This document shows, piece by piece, positions 23,067 to 35,199 of a stretch of 64,000 nt of DNA; the stretch's first letter is position 1; each line of letters begins with the position of its first letter. The translations under genes and the position numbers were made by a program. The notes under the pieces were generated by a model that made no database searches, had not been told where the DNA came from, and worked only from the letters and a program-made list of their open reading frames with translations. The DNA is from Diphasiastrum complanatum (taxonomy: Eukaryota; Streptophyta; Lycopodiopsida; Lycopodiales; Lycopodiaceae), in NCBI GenBank assembly GCA_029204225.1, contig CM055105.1:17925353-17989352 (forward strand). Direction: 5' to 3'.

Positions 23067-24166
23067 GTTAGCAATGATGATTAGTGGTCGAAAGAGTCGA
23101 AAAAGTAGAAAAAACAATGGAAAATGGAAAAAGATGTGGAAACTGTAGAAAATTGAGAATAATGAGTGTTGGATGACAATGGTTGTAGTTCAGAGTGCAG
23201 ATCGATGTTTAATATGAGCAGATGACAGCTGGTAGGAAGTTTGGTTGAAAACAGAAAACTTGGTATTTTCAGTGGAAATTTCGGCAGAGCTTTGCTAGCA
23301 AAGGTAACAAATGACTTGAATTCAGCCCTTATATAGTGGAATTTAGAGTGCGTATTAGGTGAAATTTATTTTTCCTTGTTCAGTTCCACCCAAATTTTGG
23401 CAGGCACCTTCTTCACAAAATTCTAAGACCTCAAGGAAGTCTGTGAGAGTTCAGAAGGTGATCTGACTGCCATGCGAAGGTTCTGCAAGGGTTCAGGCTG
23501 TCTGCGAGGGTTCAACTCTCGCAGGAAGTGATCTCTCGCACAACTTGTTCCTGTGATTGGATTTTCAAGATCAGACCATGTAGGCAGGCTAATTTCACTA
23601 CTTTGATTTCATTTAGGCACCTTGCGAGAGCTGGTAAGTTAATCTTGATGCTCTGGGAGGGTTCTGAAAATTATGCTTATGGGAACTCTTGCATACACTA
23701 AAAAATGATGATTTCTCCATTAGGAACTCTCGCAGAGATTTTCATGGATGCATCTAGGTCAGATCTGGTGACTGTTTAATTTTCAAGAGCTATCTCCCAG
23801 GGGATCTCAAAAAATCATGAAAAAAGTGCTCATTCAGAGTATTTTTTGACAAGATCTCAATATTTTCTGATTTTTAACTTTTGTAAACTGGTAATCAGCT
23901 TCATCCAGGCTTGATCTAACTGTTGGTAGTGCTCTGGAAGTTTTGATGGATTATTGGTATTAGATCCCTCAGTCAATCTGATGATCTGTTTCCTTTTTGA
24001 CCCTATCAAGATCTGGATCGGGGATTCTGATGAATTTCTCCGATCTTGCCAGGTCTGGCTAAATCTTGATGGATTTAGCTTGATTTGGCTTGATCTCCTT
24101 AGATCTAGCGGTGATGGTTGAGCAAATTAGCTTTTTGTAATGTGCCACTCCCAATCTGGATCTGTC
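23067..24166 (-). other. GypC pol-aORF spacer with ACTCTCGCA motifs
   Basis: About 1.1 kb with no coding signal. Between 23,440 and 23,740 it holds several copies, in both orientations, of the motif AACTCTCGCA(A/G) (as ACTCTCGCA or TGCGAGRGTT). The same motif is frequent in the leader at 29,040-29,830 and not obvious elsewhere in the element. Confidence 0.7.
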
Positions 24167-25341
24167 TTACTGTGGTGGCCAGTACTTGTGCAACCGGCTA
24201 CCGTTGATGGGTGTGTCGAAGGGCGTCCCATCAAGCTGTTCTAAGTTCACGACTCCATGATTAGGAATTTCCTTGATCCTATAAGGACCTTCGCCTGTGA
24301 ATTTTAACTTCTCCTTGATCGCCTTAGTTTTATACATTGGGACTAGATCTCCTGAATGAAGATCCTTCTTTTGTAATCTGTGATCATGCCAAGCCTTGCG
24401 TCTTTCCTTTTTAGCTGCCAGTGCATGCACAACTAGTAAGCGTGTTTCACAGAGTTTATGCAGAGCTTCGTGGCATAGCTGTAGAGATTTGGACTCATTA
24501 AGACGTTGCGCGGTGGAAATCCTTAATGAAGGAACTAAAAACTCTACTGGCATTACAACATCCTGACCATATACCAATTGGAAGGATGTTTGATCAGTGC
24601 TCCCTTTATATGCTATCCTGAATGCCCATAGTGCACCATGCAACTTGTGTTCCCATCTAATCTGCTAGCTTCAACTATTTTCATGAGCACGCTACACAGG
24701 ATCTTATTGGATGATTCTGCTTGCCCATTACCAAGAGGATAATAAGATGTACTGGTTCTGTGAATCACGAAGAATTCCTCCAATAGGACCTTGATGGTCT
24801 CGTTGATGAAATGGCTTCCGTGATCACTGAATAGTTCCACCGGGCACCCGAAGTGCACAATGATATTTTCATAACAGAACTTGGCAGTGGTCCTAGCATC
24901 AGGTACTCTTACTGCCTTGGCTTCGACCCATTTGGTGAGGTAGTCTGTGGCTACGATTATGTATCGAACTTGGGAACTCCTTGCTGCAGTGTGAATTGGA
25001 CCAATATAATCCAATCCCCATTTTTCGAACGGTGCTTGGGCTAAGACTGGGTGCAGTAGATCATAGTTCAATCTTGTTGGTCTCCTTGCCCTTTGGCACA
25101 CATCGCACTTTTTCAAGTATTCCTCCGTGTCTTTATGAATCGTTGGCCACCAACATCCTGATTGCAGGAGCTTGCGAACTCTAATGTCAAATGCAAAATG
25201 ACCTCCACCCATGCCTTCATGTGAAAGCGAAATGATCTGGGTGGTCTCATGAGGAAGAATACACCGCCAAAGAATTCCATCTGGATCTCTTCGGTACAAC
25301 CGGCCGACAATAAACTGATAAGGTCTAGCCTTCAAGATCAA
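24167..25341 (-). pseudogene. GypC integrase
   Basis: Gypsy integrase in two overlapping frames with a frameshift near 24,630. The zinc finger is visible (HEGMGGGH, KKCDVCQ), as are the catalytic core residues Asp (WGLDYIGPIH), Asp (LFSDHGSHFIN) and Glu (GNGQAESSNK). The C-terminal part (24,643-24,167) has GEGPYRIKEIPNHGVV and ends HKYWPPQ. No chromodomain follows. It would insert the DNA copy; apart from the frameshift and a short damaged stretch (about 24,650) the residues needed are present. Confidence 0.88.
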
Positions 25342-25389
25342 TTTTCGTTGTTCTGCCTTTGGTAGTGATTTGTCTAGTTGGCCTCACAT

Positions 25390-25825
25390 TAGATATTCAA
25401 CAATGTTGGCAGCCCATTCTGGTACTGTATCCACATAAAATAAGGCAGGATCTGCTAGCTCATCGTCGGGTTGGTGTTGTCTTGTGCTGGTCCGAGGGGG
25501 GTATTTTCACCTGGTTGTAGCCGCTGAAGCCGTCCAGAAAACTGTAGGCTTCGTCGCCAGCTACTCTATCGAGGACACTTTCCGTAAATGGTAAAGAAAA
25601 ATGGTCCTTTTTGGTGACTGCATTAAGCGCCTTCAGATTCACACGGATACGCATTCTGCCATTCTTCTTGGGTACTATAACTATCAGCAATACCCATTCT
25701 GTGTGTTCGATTTCATAAATGAAATCTGCATCCATAAGTTTTTGCAACTCTTGCTTGATCAGTTCTGTATAATTTGGGTTGCAGCGGTAGTAACGGCTTA
25801 CCTTGGGGACTGCTCCATCCACCAA
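25390..25825 (-). pseudogene. GypC RT N-terminal half fused to the post-RNase H linker
   Basis: RT fingers are recognisable (VIVPKKNGRMRIRVNLKALN, HFSLPFTESVLDRVAG, YSFLDGFSGYNQVKI). Right after SDQHKTT (about 25,500) the sequence jumps to the linker that in GypD follows RNase H (DDELADPALFYVDTVPEWAA). The RT catalytic box, thumb and RNase H, normally about 1 kb, are absent. A clean internal deletion is the simplest reading. Confidence 0.85.
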
Positions 25826-26633
25826 AGGTATGGTGTGTTGGACTACTGTTGGCGGAATGCCCTTTAGATCACTATAGCTCTAGGCAACACAGGATTTATA
25901 TTCCACCAATAAGGAGCGTAGTCTCTTGAATTGCGTGGGTGTTAACTGCTCTCCCACATGTACTATCCTTTCTTCTTCTCTTGGTTCCAGAAGATTCATC
26001 CGCGCAGGTCCCTCGAAAACTTGTTCTGTTGGTGTCTGACTTTGATCAGGTTCTCGTTGGGCTTGCGGCATCATGATTACTATGTCGTCCAATGTATAAT
26101 TCTTGAAAGTATCAAGCATCTCGTGAACTGGAACTCATCGAGATTCTTCTTTCAGCCTATTGATCTTGGCCCGACTGGTCATTTTTTTATTTTTTGTCAC
26201 CTGTGTAGAAAATGACGTTGTATCTGAGTCCAACTTGATTGACTTCAAGGAATCCAACACCTTCTTTTTGCTCTTTTTTGTCATTTTGGTGGGTTCATCC
26301 TTGTTGTCTTTCTTCGGGATTGCTGTGACATTCGTCTCATGGTTGCGAATATCAACGTCTACTGTAGTTATTGCCTCTTCGGGTAGGTCACTTCATCAAA
26401 TCACCTGGTTGTAGCGTTGCTTCAACTGATTATTCTTATTTGCAGGTGCCTTGGGTGGATCAATCCTTGAGACTTTTGCCATAGCAGACCTTTGTGATGG
26501 TTGAGCTGGTACCTTCTTGGTTCCGTAACGATCTGGGTCCATGTGGTGTAGGACTTGTTCATCAGTTAGCTCAATCTCCTCATTATAAGTTAGAGCATGT
26601 TGCCAAGGGACTAGATCATTGTCCACTGGGTTC
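25826..26633 (-). pseudogene. GypC protease-RT linker
   Basis: Broken frames including an acidic, Pro/Gln-rich segment (25,880-26,119, REPDQSQTPTEQVFEGPA and LTPTQFKRLRSLLVEYKSC), which corresponds to the segment before RT in gypsy polyproteins. Nothing catalytic is expected here. Confidence 0.6.
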
Positions 26634-27410
26634 TCAATCGGCTCCGTTGACAGCCATGCTACGTTTATCATATTCACCCCAAATGTGATTGGTGTGTCCA
26701 TAAGTGTAATATTTGGGTGAAGATGTATTCGGTTTTGGATCTGATTCATATTGACATGTCTGGCAGTCAATAGTTGCTAATGCATCCGTCCATCTCATGA
26801 CATCCGTATCTGAATGATAGTGACCTCCCTTGGCTGGCCTTGGGCGGTCAATCGTATGATCTATCGTGGATGATCCGTCATCAGCTTTGGGTGCAATAGG
26901 TTTCACCGCCCATGTGGTTGGATCTACCTTTACAGCCTGTTCTCTATTCTTGAAGGTGAGTTTCCATGTACCCCAGTTGTGTACTACTTGCACAACTCTC
27001 AACCATGGTCCTCCCAGTAAAACACGGTATGCAGATGGAGATTCAGGTATATCCATGACCACAAAAGTAATCACATATTGCATGCTTGCTATCCTTATGG
27101 GAATATCAGGAACTACACCTTTTGGTTTCACACAGGATTGATCTGCTAGCTTGATGGCGAATCTGGCTGGCTTCAATCCTTGTAATTCCCATTTTTCGTA
27201 CAAAGTAGTGGAGATCAGATTGACACTCAATCCTCCATCTACCACTGCCGCCTCGTCCTCGTATCTCTTGTGTTTGATTGGCAAAGTGATGTTGTGTTCC
27301 TCACTTTCCCATGCTGCTCCGATGTGGAGGATGTTACTTGTTTCATCATAGCCCGCACAATAGATGGGCTCAGGTGCTACTGGCTCCTCATCCGCGTTGG
27401 CCCATTCCAC
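26634..27410 (-). pseudogene. GypC retropepsin-like protease
   Basis: A 258-residue frame. The active-site loop reads VVDGGLSVNLIS, so the usual D-[ST]-G triad appears as D-G-G. The second loop is YRVLLGGPWLR, matching the usual ILGRPWL. Residues ahead of it (HNITLPIKHKRYEDEAA) and after it (VVHNWGTWKLTF) fit the plant gypsy retropepsin fold. The DGG change would be expected to weaken or destroy cleavage (inference). Confidence 0.8.
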
Positions 27411-27650
27411 TAAAAGGCTTTTTGCTTGTGGTGCAATCTACAGTAGTTCTCCGAGTGGTAAACTAACATGGCTTGACAGCAAGAGTGTGAGCCTTTCAGT
27501 GCGTGGTTCCTCAGGCTCCACCATGTGAAAAGGTGGTTCATGTTGGTACAACCGATTATTCTGACTAGTGCGTAGTGGTGAGCCCGTTTGTGGTTCCCGT
27601 TCGACGCCGACTGGAGGTCCTGTGAGATTGTTTTGTTCTTGCTCTTTTTC

Positions 27651-29035
27651 TTACTCTTGTGTTTTTTGTACCCAATGTCTTATTTTCTGGTACTGTCTTC
27701 TCTCTTCTCTCACATTTGGATATGGCGCTGAAGTTGAGGGTTGGTTGTTAGTGACCGATGGTAATGGTGAGGGAGCCACTTCCTTCCTCTTTTGTGCTCG
27801 CGTAACAGCTAACATAGCAGCGTGGTTATGTTGACCTTTTGATGGCATCCCAGCTTGGACTGCTGATTGTTGTATGTCAATGAGGTTAAGAGGTGCACTG
27901 GTTCCAAGTTTAAATGGACAACTCTTGAAACAGTGTCCATAACCGCAATCCTGGCAGGAGGTTGTATATTGTTCCTTGTAGGGACATTCTCCAATTTTGT
28001 GTCCCTCGCCGCATCTGTAGCAGCCGTAATTTTTTCCACCTTGACGTTGAGTTTGAGTTGCATAGGCAGAAACATATTCATTTATGGTAGAATCCATAAA
28101 TGGTTCATCTAGTCCGTACCACTGTTGCTGCTCAAGTTGAGGTGGCATTTGCATTTCTTGTTCTGTTGTTGTCAGGTTTACATGGGCCACTTGTTGATTG
28201 GCTGGCGCTGGTGGAGCAAGTAAGGCCATGCGTTGTGGTTGATTGGGTGCGCTGTACCTTGGTACCACATTAGGTGCCCCTTGATGATAAGGATAAGAAG
28301 TCTGATAAGGACTTCTCTTCTGTTGAACAACCCTGGGGTTAAACGGGCAAAATGTCGTATCGTGCGATGTTGCATTGCACAGATGGCTAAATCTATATGT
28401 TAGTCTCAGATTTTGCTTTAGGATTGGACACTCATTCGCTGTATGGTTTCGTGAGCATACTGAACACCATACATTTTCTCGTCAAGGATACTGCAGCTGG
28501 TTTGGTTCTCGTTGATGTGGAGTTACTGCTACAGTTCCTTGTAAGACCTTCAGTTCTGGTCAAATTGCGCCGTAAGTTGCTCCATCTGCTGTTTGTGTAA
28601 TTTTGTCATTTGCTCCAACAACAGTTTTGTGGATAGAGCGGATGCGTTTGATGATGATGATGTGATCAAGGGAGTAGGAGTGTGGGTGGAAGGATATTTG
28701 TCGTCAAATCTCTCATCCTCTTCCCTGATGACATCTTCCATAGCTTCTTGCAGAGTAGAGTACTGCTCCCGTCGTTTCAGTTCTCTTCTGATGCTTTGTG
28801 GTGATCCGGCTAGGAACCACATGATCACTGCATGATCGAGAGTCAGGACTGCACTGCACTCGGATCGTAGATATTTGACTCGTTCAAAATAGTCCCGAAC
28901 CAAGATCTGATCGATCTGATAGGCCGAAATGAATTTTAGGCCTTTTACGGTGGTTTTTCCTTGATAACTTTTTACTCCTTGCACTGACTGACCTAAGATT
29001 TTGACAGTAGCTGGATCTGATGCAAATCTTTCCAC
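27651..29035 (-). pseudogene. GypC gag (N terminus missing)
   Basis: Capsid segment RDYFERVKYLRSECSAVL, IMWFLAGSPQSIRRELKRRE aligns with GypD and GypB gag. Three or four knuckle-type modules follow: VWCSVCSRNHTANEC (about 28,490), a second one with HLCNATSHDTTFC, then CYRCGEGHKIGEC and CQDCGYGHCFKSC (about 28,030-27,910). A stop near 28,530 and frame changes break it. The first about 130 residues present in GypD (APRLDLPKYNGLTDPVRFL region) are not found upstream. Gag would form the particle and bind element RNA. Confidence 0.85.
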
Positions 29036-30116
29036 TGATCTGGTTTGCGAGGGTTATCTTGTGCGAGGGTTCTTTAGCTTTTTTTGTAGGTAAAATACTT
29101 GATATCTTTCAGATCTCTGGGAAGTAACTCTCGCAAGTTTCACAGTAGCTGGATCTGGGTCAGATCTCACTATAGAATTCTCTACGAGACTTAACTCTCG
29201 CAAGAAGTGAAAATTTCACTGTCTGCAAGGGTTCAAAATCACCTTTTGTGTTTGATCTTCACCAGATCTTTATACTAACTCTCGCAGACTTCATCACTGA
29301 TGTAATTTGACATTCTGAATCAATGAGAGAGTCTGTGAGAGTTCTTATTGGAAGGATTTGATGGATCTTCATTTTTTAGTGATTTTTTAGCACTTAAATC
29401 CAATTTTCTGCTCACTGGAATCAAACTAACTCTCGCAAGCTCTTCTGTGTCCTGTTCTCACTGAGATGGAACTTCAAAATCCTTTGTGAGAGTTCTTGAC
29501 CACTCAAACTGAAAATTTCACTGTCTGCAAGGGTTCATTGGTACTTTCCCGTCTTTTTTTCACTGAGAACTCTCGCACAGACACTTAATCATCAAACTAA
29601 CTCTCGCAAGCTTCTCTGTGTCCTGGTCTCACTGAGATGAAACTCAGAGGGCTCTGCGAGAGTTTTTATGAAGATTTGAATTTTTTTGGATTTTTTCAAG
29701 GATTTTTTGAATTTTTTATGATTTTTCTCTGATTTTTACAATCTGCTTGGAACTTACTCTCGCAGGCTTCTATGCAGGTCTGGGACAGTACCCTGGAGCT
29801 GCTGCCAGTCATGCAAGGGTTAATTCCCACTGATTCTGGAGATATAAAAATTTGATGAGTTTTTTTTGGCTCTTTTTCCTTCCAAAATACAGATTGGTGT
29901 GTTTTTTGAGTTTTTTGGATGATTGGTTTGGGTTTCAAGCCCTTAGAGATTGTTCGAGGCCTCCTCTACCCTCTCACACCTCCTCCGCTAGTTGTGAACA
30001 GTCCAAACACAAAAAAAATACAGAAAACCAACTCTAAACACCCAAAAATCTACCTAAACTACTCTAAAAAGCAAAAAAATAGCTAAAATGCAACTAAACT
30101 AGTTAGTGGAAACCTA
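29036..30116 (-). other. GypC 5' leader with ACTCTCGCA motif array
   Basis: About 1.1 kb without coding. From 29,040 to 29,830 it holds over a dozen copies, in both orientations, of AACTCTCGCA(A/G) (e.g. near 29,126, 29,198, 29,277, 29,427, 29,567, 29,597, 29,755), separated by irregular 30-100 bp spacers that are not themselves repeated. This is not a tandem satellite. Confidence 0.75.
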
Positions 30117-30134
30117 TCCCCGGCAACGACGCCA
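30117..30134 (-). other. GypC primer-binding site
   Basis: Element strand TGGCGTCGTTGCCGGGGA, one base after the LTR. It resembles the TGGCGCCGTTGCCGGGGA site known from Athila-like plant gypsy elements (tRNA-Asp). Confidence 0.88.
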
Positions 30135-30135
30135 C

Positions 30136-30955
30136 TGTGGGGTCAAAGATATCTCGTAGTATAGCCCTTTCGCCTGTCAACAAAGGTTAGATCACTGGGT
30201 AGGTGCCTAACTATGCATAGATGCTACTTTTAGCTATTTTCCTATTTTCTCCCTTAATTCTACTCACCACGATACTACTCCTCTTTAACTCTACTCCTCT
30301 ACACTAACATTCATCATAGTTTGGTTGAAGGGAAAGAATGGAGAAGAAGAGATTGAGAAGAGAAGAGAAAGAGAGAGAAAGAGAGTGAGGATGGAGATTA
30401 GCTCAAATGCTCCTTATGCTTGCTAATGGAAAAACATTCACTATGACAAACAATAAACATGGAAATAGAAAGCAATAGAAAACACAACCAAGAGCAATAG
30501 CAAGTAGTGAATAGCAAATGAGGATGCTTCTCTTCCAAAAATGGTAGAGTTTCTTCCTTCTCATTAAGCATGGAAATAGTGTACAAATGGTGTCTTTTTA
30601 TAAAATGGGAAAGGCCCTTGCCCCTCAATCTTATTGGCTAATATTCACAATGATCCTAACCATTCATCTTGGACCCAACTTGATCCAAGGGTCCACAAAA
30701 AGTACATTAGAAATCACAAGATTCATGTGAGTCCCAATTTGGACCCAACTATAAAAAGTGATCTCTAAGTTTAAAAATGACATTGGGCCTCTAGTTTTAT
30801 TTTAATTACAAGGCCCAAGTCAAGTTTATTCTATTTACAACTTCAATTGTGTGCTCATTGGGCCATGGGCTTATACATGCAGGATGCCATGCCCTCGCAA
30901 CACATTTTATTGGAGGATATTATTTATTTACACTTTGTTGGGAATACCCCCAATA
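30136..30955 (-). repeat. GypC 5' LTR (inner)
   Basis: TGTGGGGTCAAAGAT ... ACCCCCAATA, about 820 bp, close to 19,736-20,543. Adjacent to the primer site, so it is the LTR used as 5' LTR. Element-strand TATA box at 30,595-30,607. Confidence 0.9.
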
Positions 30956-31225
30956 GGACCCACGGCTTGAAGTAGTGCCAGTCCCTCGGCACTCTGTCGA
31001 TTTAGTAGAGTGTTCTCTTGGACCACCTCTGGTGGATGAGATATCCCATAACGTCTTCCATGAAGTTGAGAAGGTCCAGTTTCTTCGAGTCCTTTGGCAT
31101 GTGGAAGGACTTGTGGACTCCTGTCAGCCATTCCTGATCCACCCATGCTTAGAATCGTTTCGTCCAGGGATCTCCAAGGAATGCAGCTCGGTAATATATG
31201 CGAGCGACTGGCAGCTGGTCTTCGA
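30956..31225 (-). pseudogene. Second copy of the GypC aORF tail
   Basis: Matches the aORF end at 20,544-20,803 (CCTCTGGTGGATGAG, TTCGTCCAGGGA). It lies outside the 5' LTR, where unrelated target DNA would be expected. It includes a small insertion relative to the other copy near 31,170. This is the 3' internal end of another element copy joined head to tail. Confidence 0.8.
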
Positions 31226-31994
31226 TGTCTTATTGTTGCAATTGGTTGACATTCTCAAAATTGGAGAGCTCTCAGCAACTTCACAACTTGTATGTTCGAG
31301 TGCTTTCCACTATACTACTCCTCTTTAACTCTACTTTTCTACACTAACATTCATCATAGTTTGGTTGAAGGGAAGGAATGGAGAAGAAGAGATTGAGAAG
31401 AGAAGAGAAAGAGAGAGAAAGAGAGTGAGGGTGGAGGTTAGCTCAAATGCCCCTTATGCTTGCTAATGGAAAAACATTCACTATGGCAAAAAATGAACAT
31501 GGAAATAGAAAGCAATAGAAAACACAACCAAGAGCAATAGCAAGTAGTGAATAGCAAACGAGGATGCTTCTATTCCAAAAATTGTAGAGTTTCCTCCTTC
31601 TCATTAAGCATGGAAATAGTGTACAAATGGTGTCTTTTTATAAAATGGGAAAGGCCCTTGCCCCTCAATCTTATTGGCTAATATTCACAATGATCCTAAC
31701 CATTCATCTTGGACCCAACTTGATCCAAGGGTCCACAAAAAGTACATTAGAAATCACAAGATTCAGGATTCCCAATTTGGACCCAACTCTAAAAAGTGAT
31801 CTCTAAGTTTAAAAATAACATTGGGCCTCTAGTTTTATTTATAATTACAAGGCCCAAGTCAAGTTTATTTTATTTACAACTTCAATTGCGTGCTCATTGG
31901 GCCATGGGCTTATACACGCAGGATGCCATGCCCTCGCTACACATTTTATTGGAGGATTTTATTTATTTACACTTTGTTGGGAATGCCCCCAACA
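31226..31994 (-). repeat. GypB scrap joined to a partial GypC LTR
   Basis: 31,226-31,309 matches GypB sequence at 19,404-19,490; 31,307-31,994 matches the GypC LTR from 19,867 on. The join shares CCA (31,307-31,309). It looks like a copy of the left GypB/GypC border in which about 380 bp were deleted. It ends CCCCCAACA followed by ATGGA. Confidence 0.75.
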
Positions 31995-33673
31995 ATGGAC
32001 AGTTTGATAACGGTAAGGAAATATGATGAAGGCTTGGTGAAAGGATGAAGGAACTGATAGTTCTACAGCTGTAGCCTTGGACCCTTGCAATGCCGAGCTT
32101 TGACCACCACTTGAGGAACTTGTTTTATTTTGCATGTTCACGGTTTTTGTCATATTTTCTTTTCTTTTCTGCAGCTCTTTCTTTTGATCCGTTACTTTTG
32201 GATCTCTTTGGGCTTCATAAGAGAGGATTCAACTATCATTGCTCCAGAGAGTTTCTTTTGATCAAGGTTTATCTGACTCATTTGTTGCTTAAGTTTTGTC
32301 CTTTCCTCCTCAGCTTGTTGGATCTTTCTCTTTATTTGTTCTGACTGCTTCGCCTGCTTCTTAGATTTTCATTTGGCTGATCATCCATTGTAGGTGGAAG
32401 TTGGTCTCCGCAAGACATTTGAAATGATCTATCAGCTGCTTTGGTTAGACTATCAAAACTAGGGATTTCTCAGAAGAATAGTAAACTGATGATAAACAAA
32501 CAGATGGAAGGAAGGGTGGTAGTGACAACGGTAGATGGTGTGGACGATAGCCATGAAAATGGACGCAGAAGTATGGCAAGAGGTTGGTTGAAGAAAGAGA
32601 TTGATTTTCCAATGTTTGTGTTTCCCTTTCTGAAGGATCTTCGTCATGACTAGGGTACTTCTTCTGATTGAGTCTCTTTGGATTGCCCATCTGTCTTTTT
32701 AGCCTTGTCGTTTTCATATTTGACTTGTGGCCTTGGCTGTCGATTTTGTTGGTGTTGTTGTTGGCAGCGTAACTGCTCCAGTGGATCCAAGCGGATCCAC
32801 TCTCTCTTTCCCCTCCACCCCCCCCCCCCCCCCCCCCCCAAAAAAAATCTGTTGGTGGGGATGTTGTTGCTGGTAACTGTTCATGCTCAGGATTGGATCT
32901 GCGTGTGGAACACGTAGTTGAAACTCGTTGAGCATGTGACTGTACAAAAGATTGAACAAATTTTAACTAAATTTGTTTCGATCTTGCTGTAGTTGACTCG
33001 AAGATGAATATGACAATGAGATGTAGGAATCAACTCCGACTGTCTATGGAATTCTGATATTTCTCAAAAAATTCTAAACTGCTGTACAAGATAATCTGAA
33101 GATGGATAGATGAATGAAAATGTATTCTGGAGATGCTCTACAAAAGACTCTCATGCAGTAGCTATTTCTCATGTGAAAATCAATCACACAAAATAGGTGA
33201 AGAGAAACAGTGAAATAAACAAACGTTACAGAGAGTTAGAACTATATGGCACTTTCGAACAAAATTTGCATTGATCAACATTGATAAGTCATCTTGATAG
33301 TTGGAATAGTTTATTTGTGTTGTAGAGTAATGATACTTACTCTCATATGCCCTTGTCAAAACAAGAAAGGGTTGGTGACACTAACATCTATCATCATGGA
33401 TAACAGATATAGCGTGAGATGCAGGTATGGGTGAGGTACTATGTCCTGAGGACCTCTTTGAATAAGAGATTCAGAACCGAATCTCTATATGGATTTTCGA
33501 ATCCTAGATTTGTTGTGTATTGGCACATTGGAAATCTGATCAGCATGTGGAAAGACAAATAGATTGGAGTTTGTAGAAAGGGAGAAAAATTGTCAATTCC
33601 CTGTGGAGGTTGCTCTTGGTTGGACATTGTAGTAGATGATGGAATATTGGTTTCACTTTCTTTCGACAAGGAC
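31995..33673 (-). pseudogene. GypB aORF-like coiled-coil remnant
   Basis: Between gag and the GypC insertion I find no pol motif. The minus strand encodes heptad-rich pieces around 32,230-32,370 (SEQIKRKIQQAEEERTKL, SQINLDQKKLSGAM) and a Ser/Gly-rich stretch (NMQNKTSSSSGGQSSALQG, about 32,090-32,150). GypB2 has matching pieces at 55,340-55,600 (LEEIKRKIQEVEEERTK). Frames are broken. By position and coiled-coil character it corresponds to the extra ORF of the other gypsy elements, but sequence similarity to them is not evident by eye. The stretch 32,850-33,440 shows nothing. Confidence 0.5.
32818..32847 (+). repeat. C22-A8 homopolymer run
   Basis: Twenty-two C followed by eight A. In GypB2 the same place (58,547-58,560) has only about five C before the A-run, with ChrX inserted a few bases upstream. 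The run inflates frames on both strands and may be misread in length. Confidence 0.9.
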
Positions 33674-35150
33674 TCATTTCAGATTGTCTTTTTGCATTAT
33701 GGCGCTAGCGTATTGTGCGGTGTTGTAGAAGTTTGCAAGAAACCAATTGAGCAGCAGGTTTAACTGTTTGTTGCGATGGTGCTCGTGTTGTGTTGTCGTG
33801 AGGATCCTATTGTGATTCATAACTGAAGTGACGGGCAGGTAGGATCTTAGTTGGTTGCTTTGGACAGTCTTTGAAACTATGTTTTTGGATACAGTCGGGA
33901 CACTCAGCATGGTACTGGGTCTTAACTGGACAATCAACCATGAAGTGGCCAGTTTCACCACAAATGAAACATCTGGTGTGCAGTGGCCCTTGTATAATGG
34001 TGTAGCCATCTTGTATGGCTAGTGGTTCTGGACTTTCTGATGGATAGTCATGATAAGGCAAGGCATGTCCAGACTGTGATGGATGTTCTTCATATTGTTG
34101 GACTGTATGCGCTTGGATAGGTCGATATGAAGGACAAGCATCAACAAGATGCGTAGCCCGACAATGTGGGCACCATATTGTTTTTTGTCCATAAGGTACA
34201 TGTGCAGGGTTTTGCTGACCAGCCATATTGCTTTGGATAGACTTCAGGGTAGCTTGAAACTCATTGGTGAGTTTCTCCATCTATAGTTGATGTTGCTTAT
34301 TAAGCAACTCCAACTGGGATTTCCAAAGCTAATCTCGGAGGTCCTCGATTGGCTTTGATGCAAGGACATGAGCGCGTGGTGCTCGCCTTTCCCTAGATTC
34401 GTCAATATCTGATCCTTCATCTTCTTCCTTGATGGCATCAGACATAGCCAACTTTAGACTCGTGTATTCATCATTGGATTTAAGCTCGCATCTAATCCAT
34501 CTTGGAAGGCCGACTAAGAACCAGATGATGAGCATTTGTTCAGAGGGCTGTTCCTGTAATTGACTTTTGAGGCGTTTAAAACGCTCGATATAGTCTTGTA
34601 CACGTTCATCTTTTGTCATTTTGATGTTACTCAAAAGGGCTCTCTACCAAGCGAAAGGGCTTAAAACGTTTGATAAAGGATTATTTCAAAATTGACCAGT
34701 CTGTCTTTTTGTCACGGTCAAGGTTGAAAACCAATCACGTGCTTTAGCAATCATGGTCATCGAGAACAGTTGGACCATAGCATCAAGAGATGTTTCACCA
34801 TACACATCACATGCATTTTCAAAGATTTGTAAAAATCTTTGAGGGTCTGAAGTACCGTCAAACTTTGGTAGGTCTAGTTTTGGTGTACGTCTCTCAAGAT
34901 GAGCTCCATGGGTAGCAGGGACTCCATTAAGGTTGGTTCTGACCCGTGAGGGCTCAGCACCAGAAAAATGGGGTCGTGCGCATGAGGACTCGGCTCTATC
35001 GGGTTCTTGTCCGTCAAATGAGTTTGTGGATGACTCTTGGAGTTCGGCCCGCATTCGGTAGAACCTATGACGTCTGATATGTTCAGCTATAGGGGACCTG
35101 ATCTCGTATGGATAATCGTCTGGGACTTGAGGATCGTTTTGTTGGTCTAT
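33674..35150 (-). pseudogene. GypB gag
   Basis: N-terminal part with Ser/Glu-rich segment and capsid start (ERRTPKLDLPKFDGTSDPQ, RFLQIFENACDVYGET) ends in a stop at 34,686. Capsid continues at 34,634 (VQDYIERFKRLKSQLQ, IIWFLVGLPRWIRCEL). Three zinc modules follow in 34,280-33,807: WCPHCRATHLVDAC, CFICGETGHFMVDC, CPDCIQKHSFKDC. The start codon is ATG in GypB2 (59,508) but ATA here (35,150-35,148). Frameshifts near 34,650 and 34,300. No protease follows. Confidence 0.85.
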
Positions 35151-35199
35151 TGGGTACTGGTGTGTTTTTCGATGTTTATTTTTTATTTTTATAGTTTTT

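Larger units (their letters stand above)
19736..31994 (-). mobile_element. GypC: gypsy element with internal pol deletion and rearranged 5' end
   Basis: Bounded by ATGGA at 19,731-19,735 and 31,995-31,999. Minus strand order from a complete-looking 5' LTR (30,136-30,955): primer site, motif-rich leader, gag, protease, truncated RT, integrase, motif-rich spacer, aORF, 3' LTR (19,736-20,543). Beyond the 5' LTR lie an extra aORF tail fragment (30,956-31,225), a scrap of GypB sequence (31,226-31,306) and a partial third LTR (31,307-31,994) that carries the outer boundary. Part of RT and all of RNase H are deleted, so it cannot reverse transcribe by itself. Confidence 0.85.

Noticed and set aside
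20516-31328. Plus-strand ORFs near 20,563 and 30,975 as a duplicated gene
   Set aside because: They are antisense shadows of the GypC aORF tail, present twice because of the element rearrangement.
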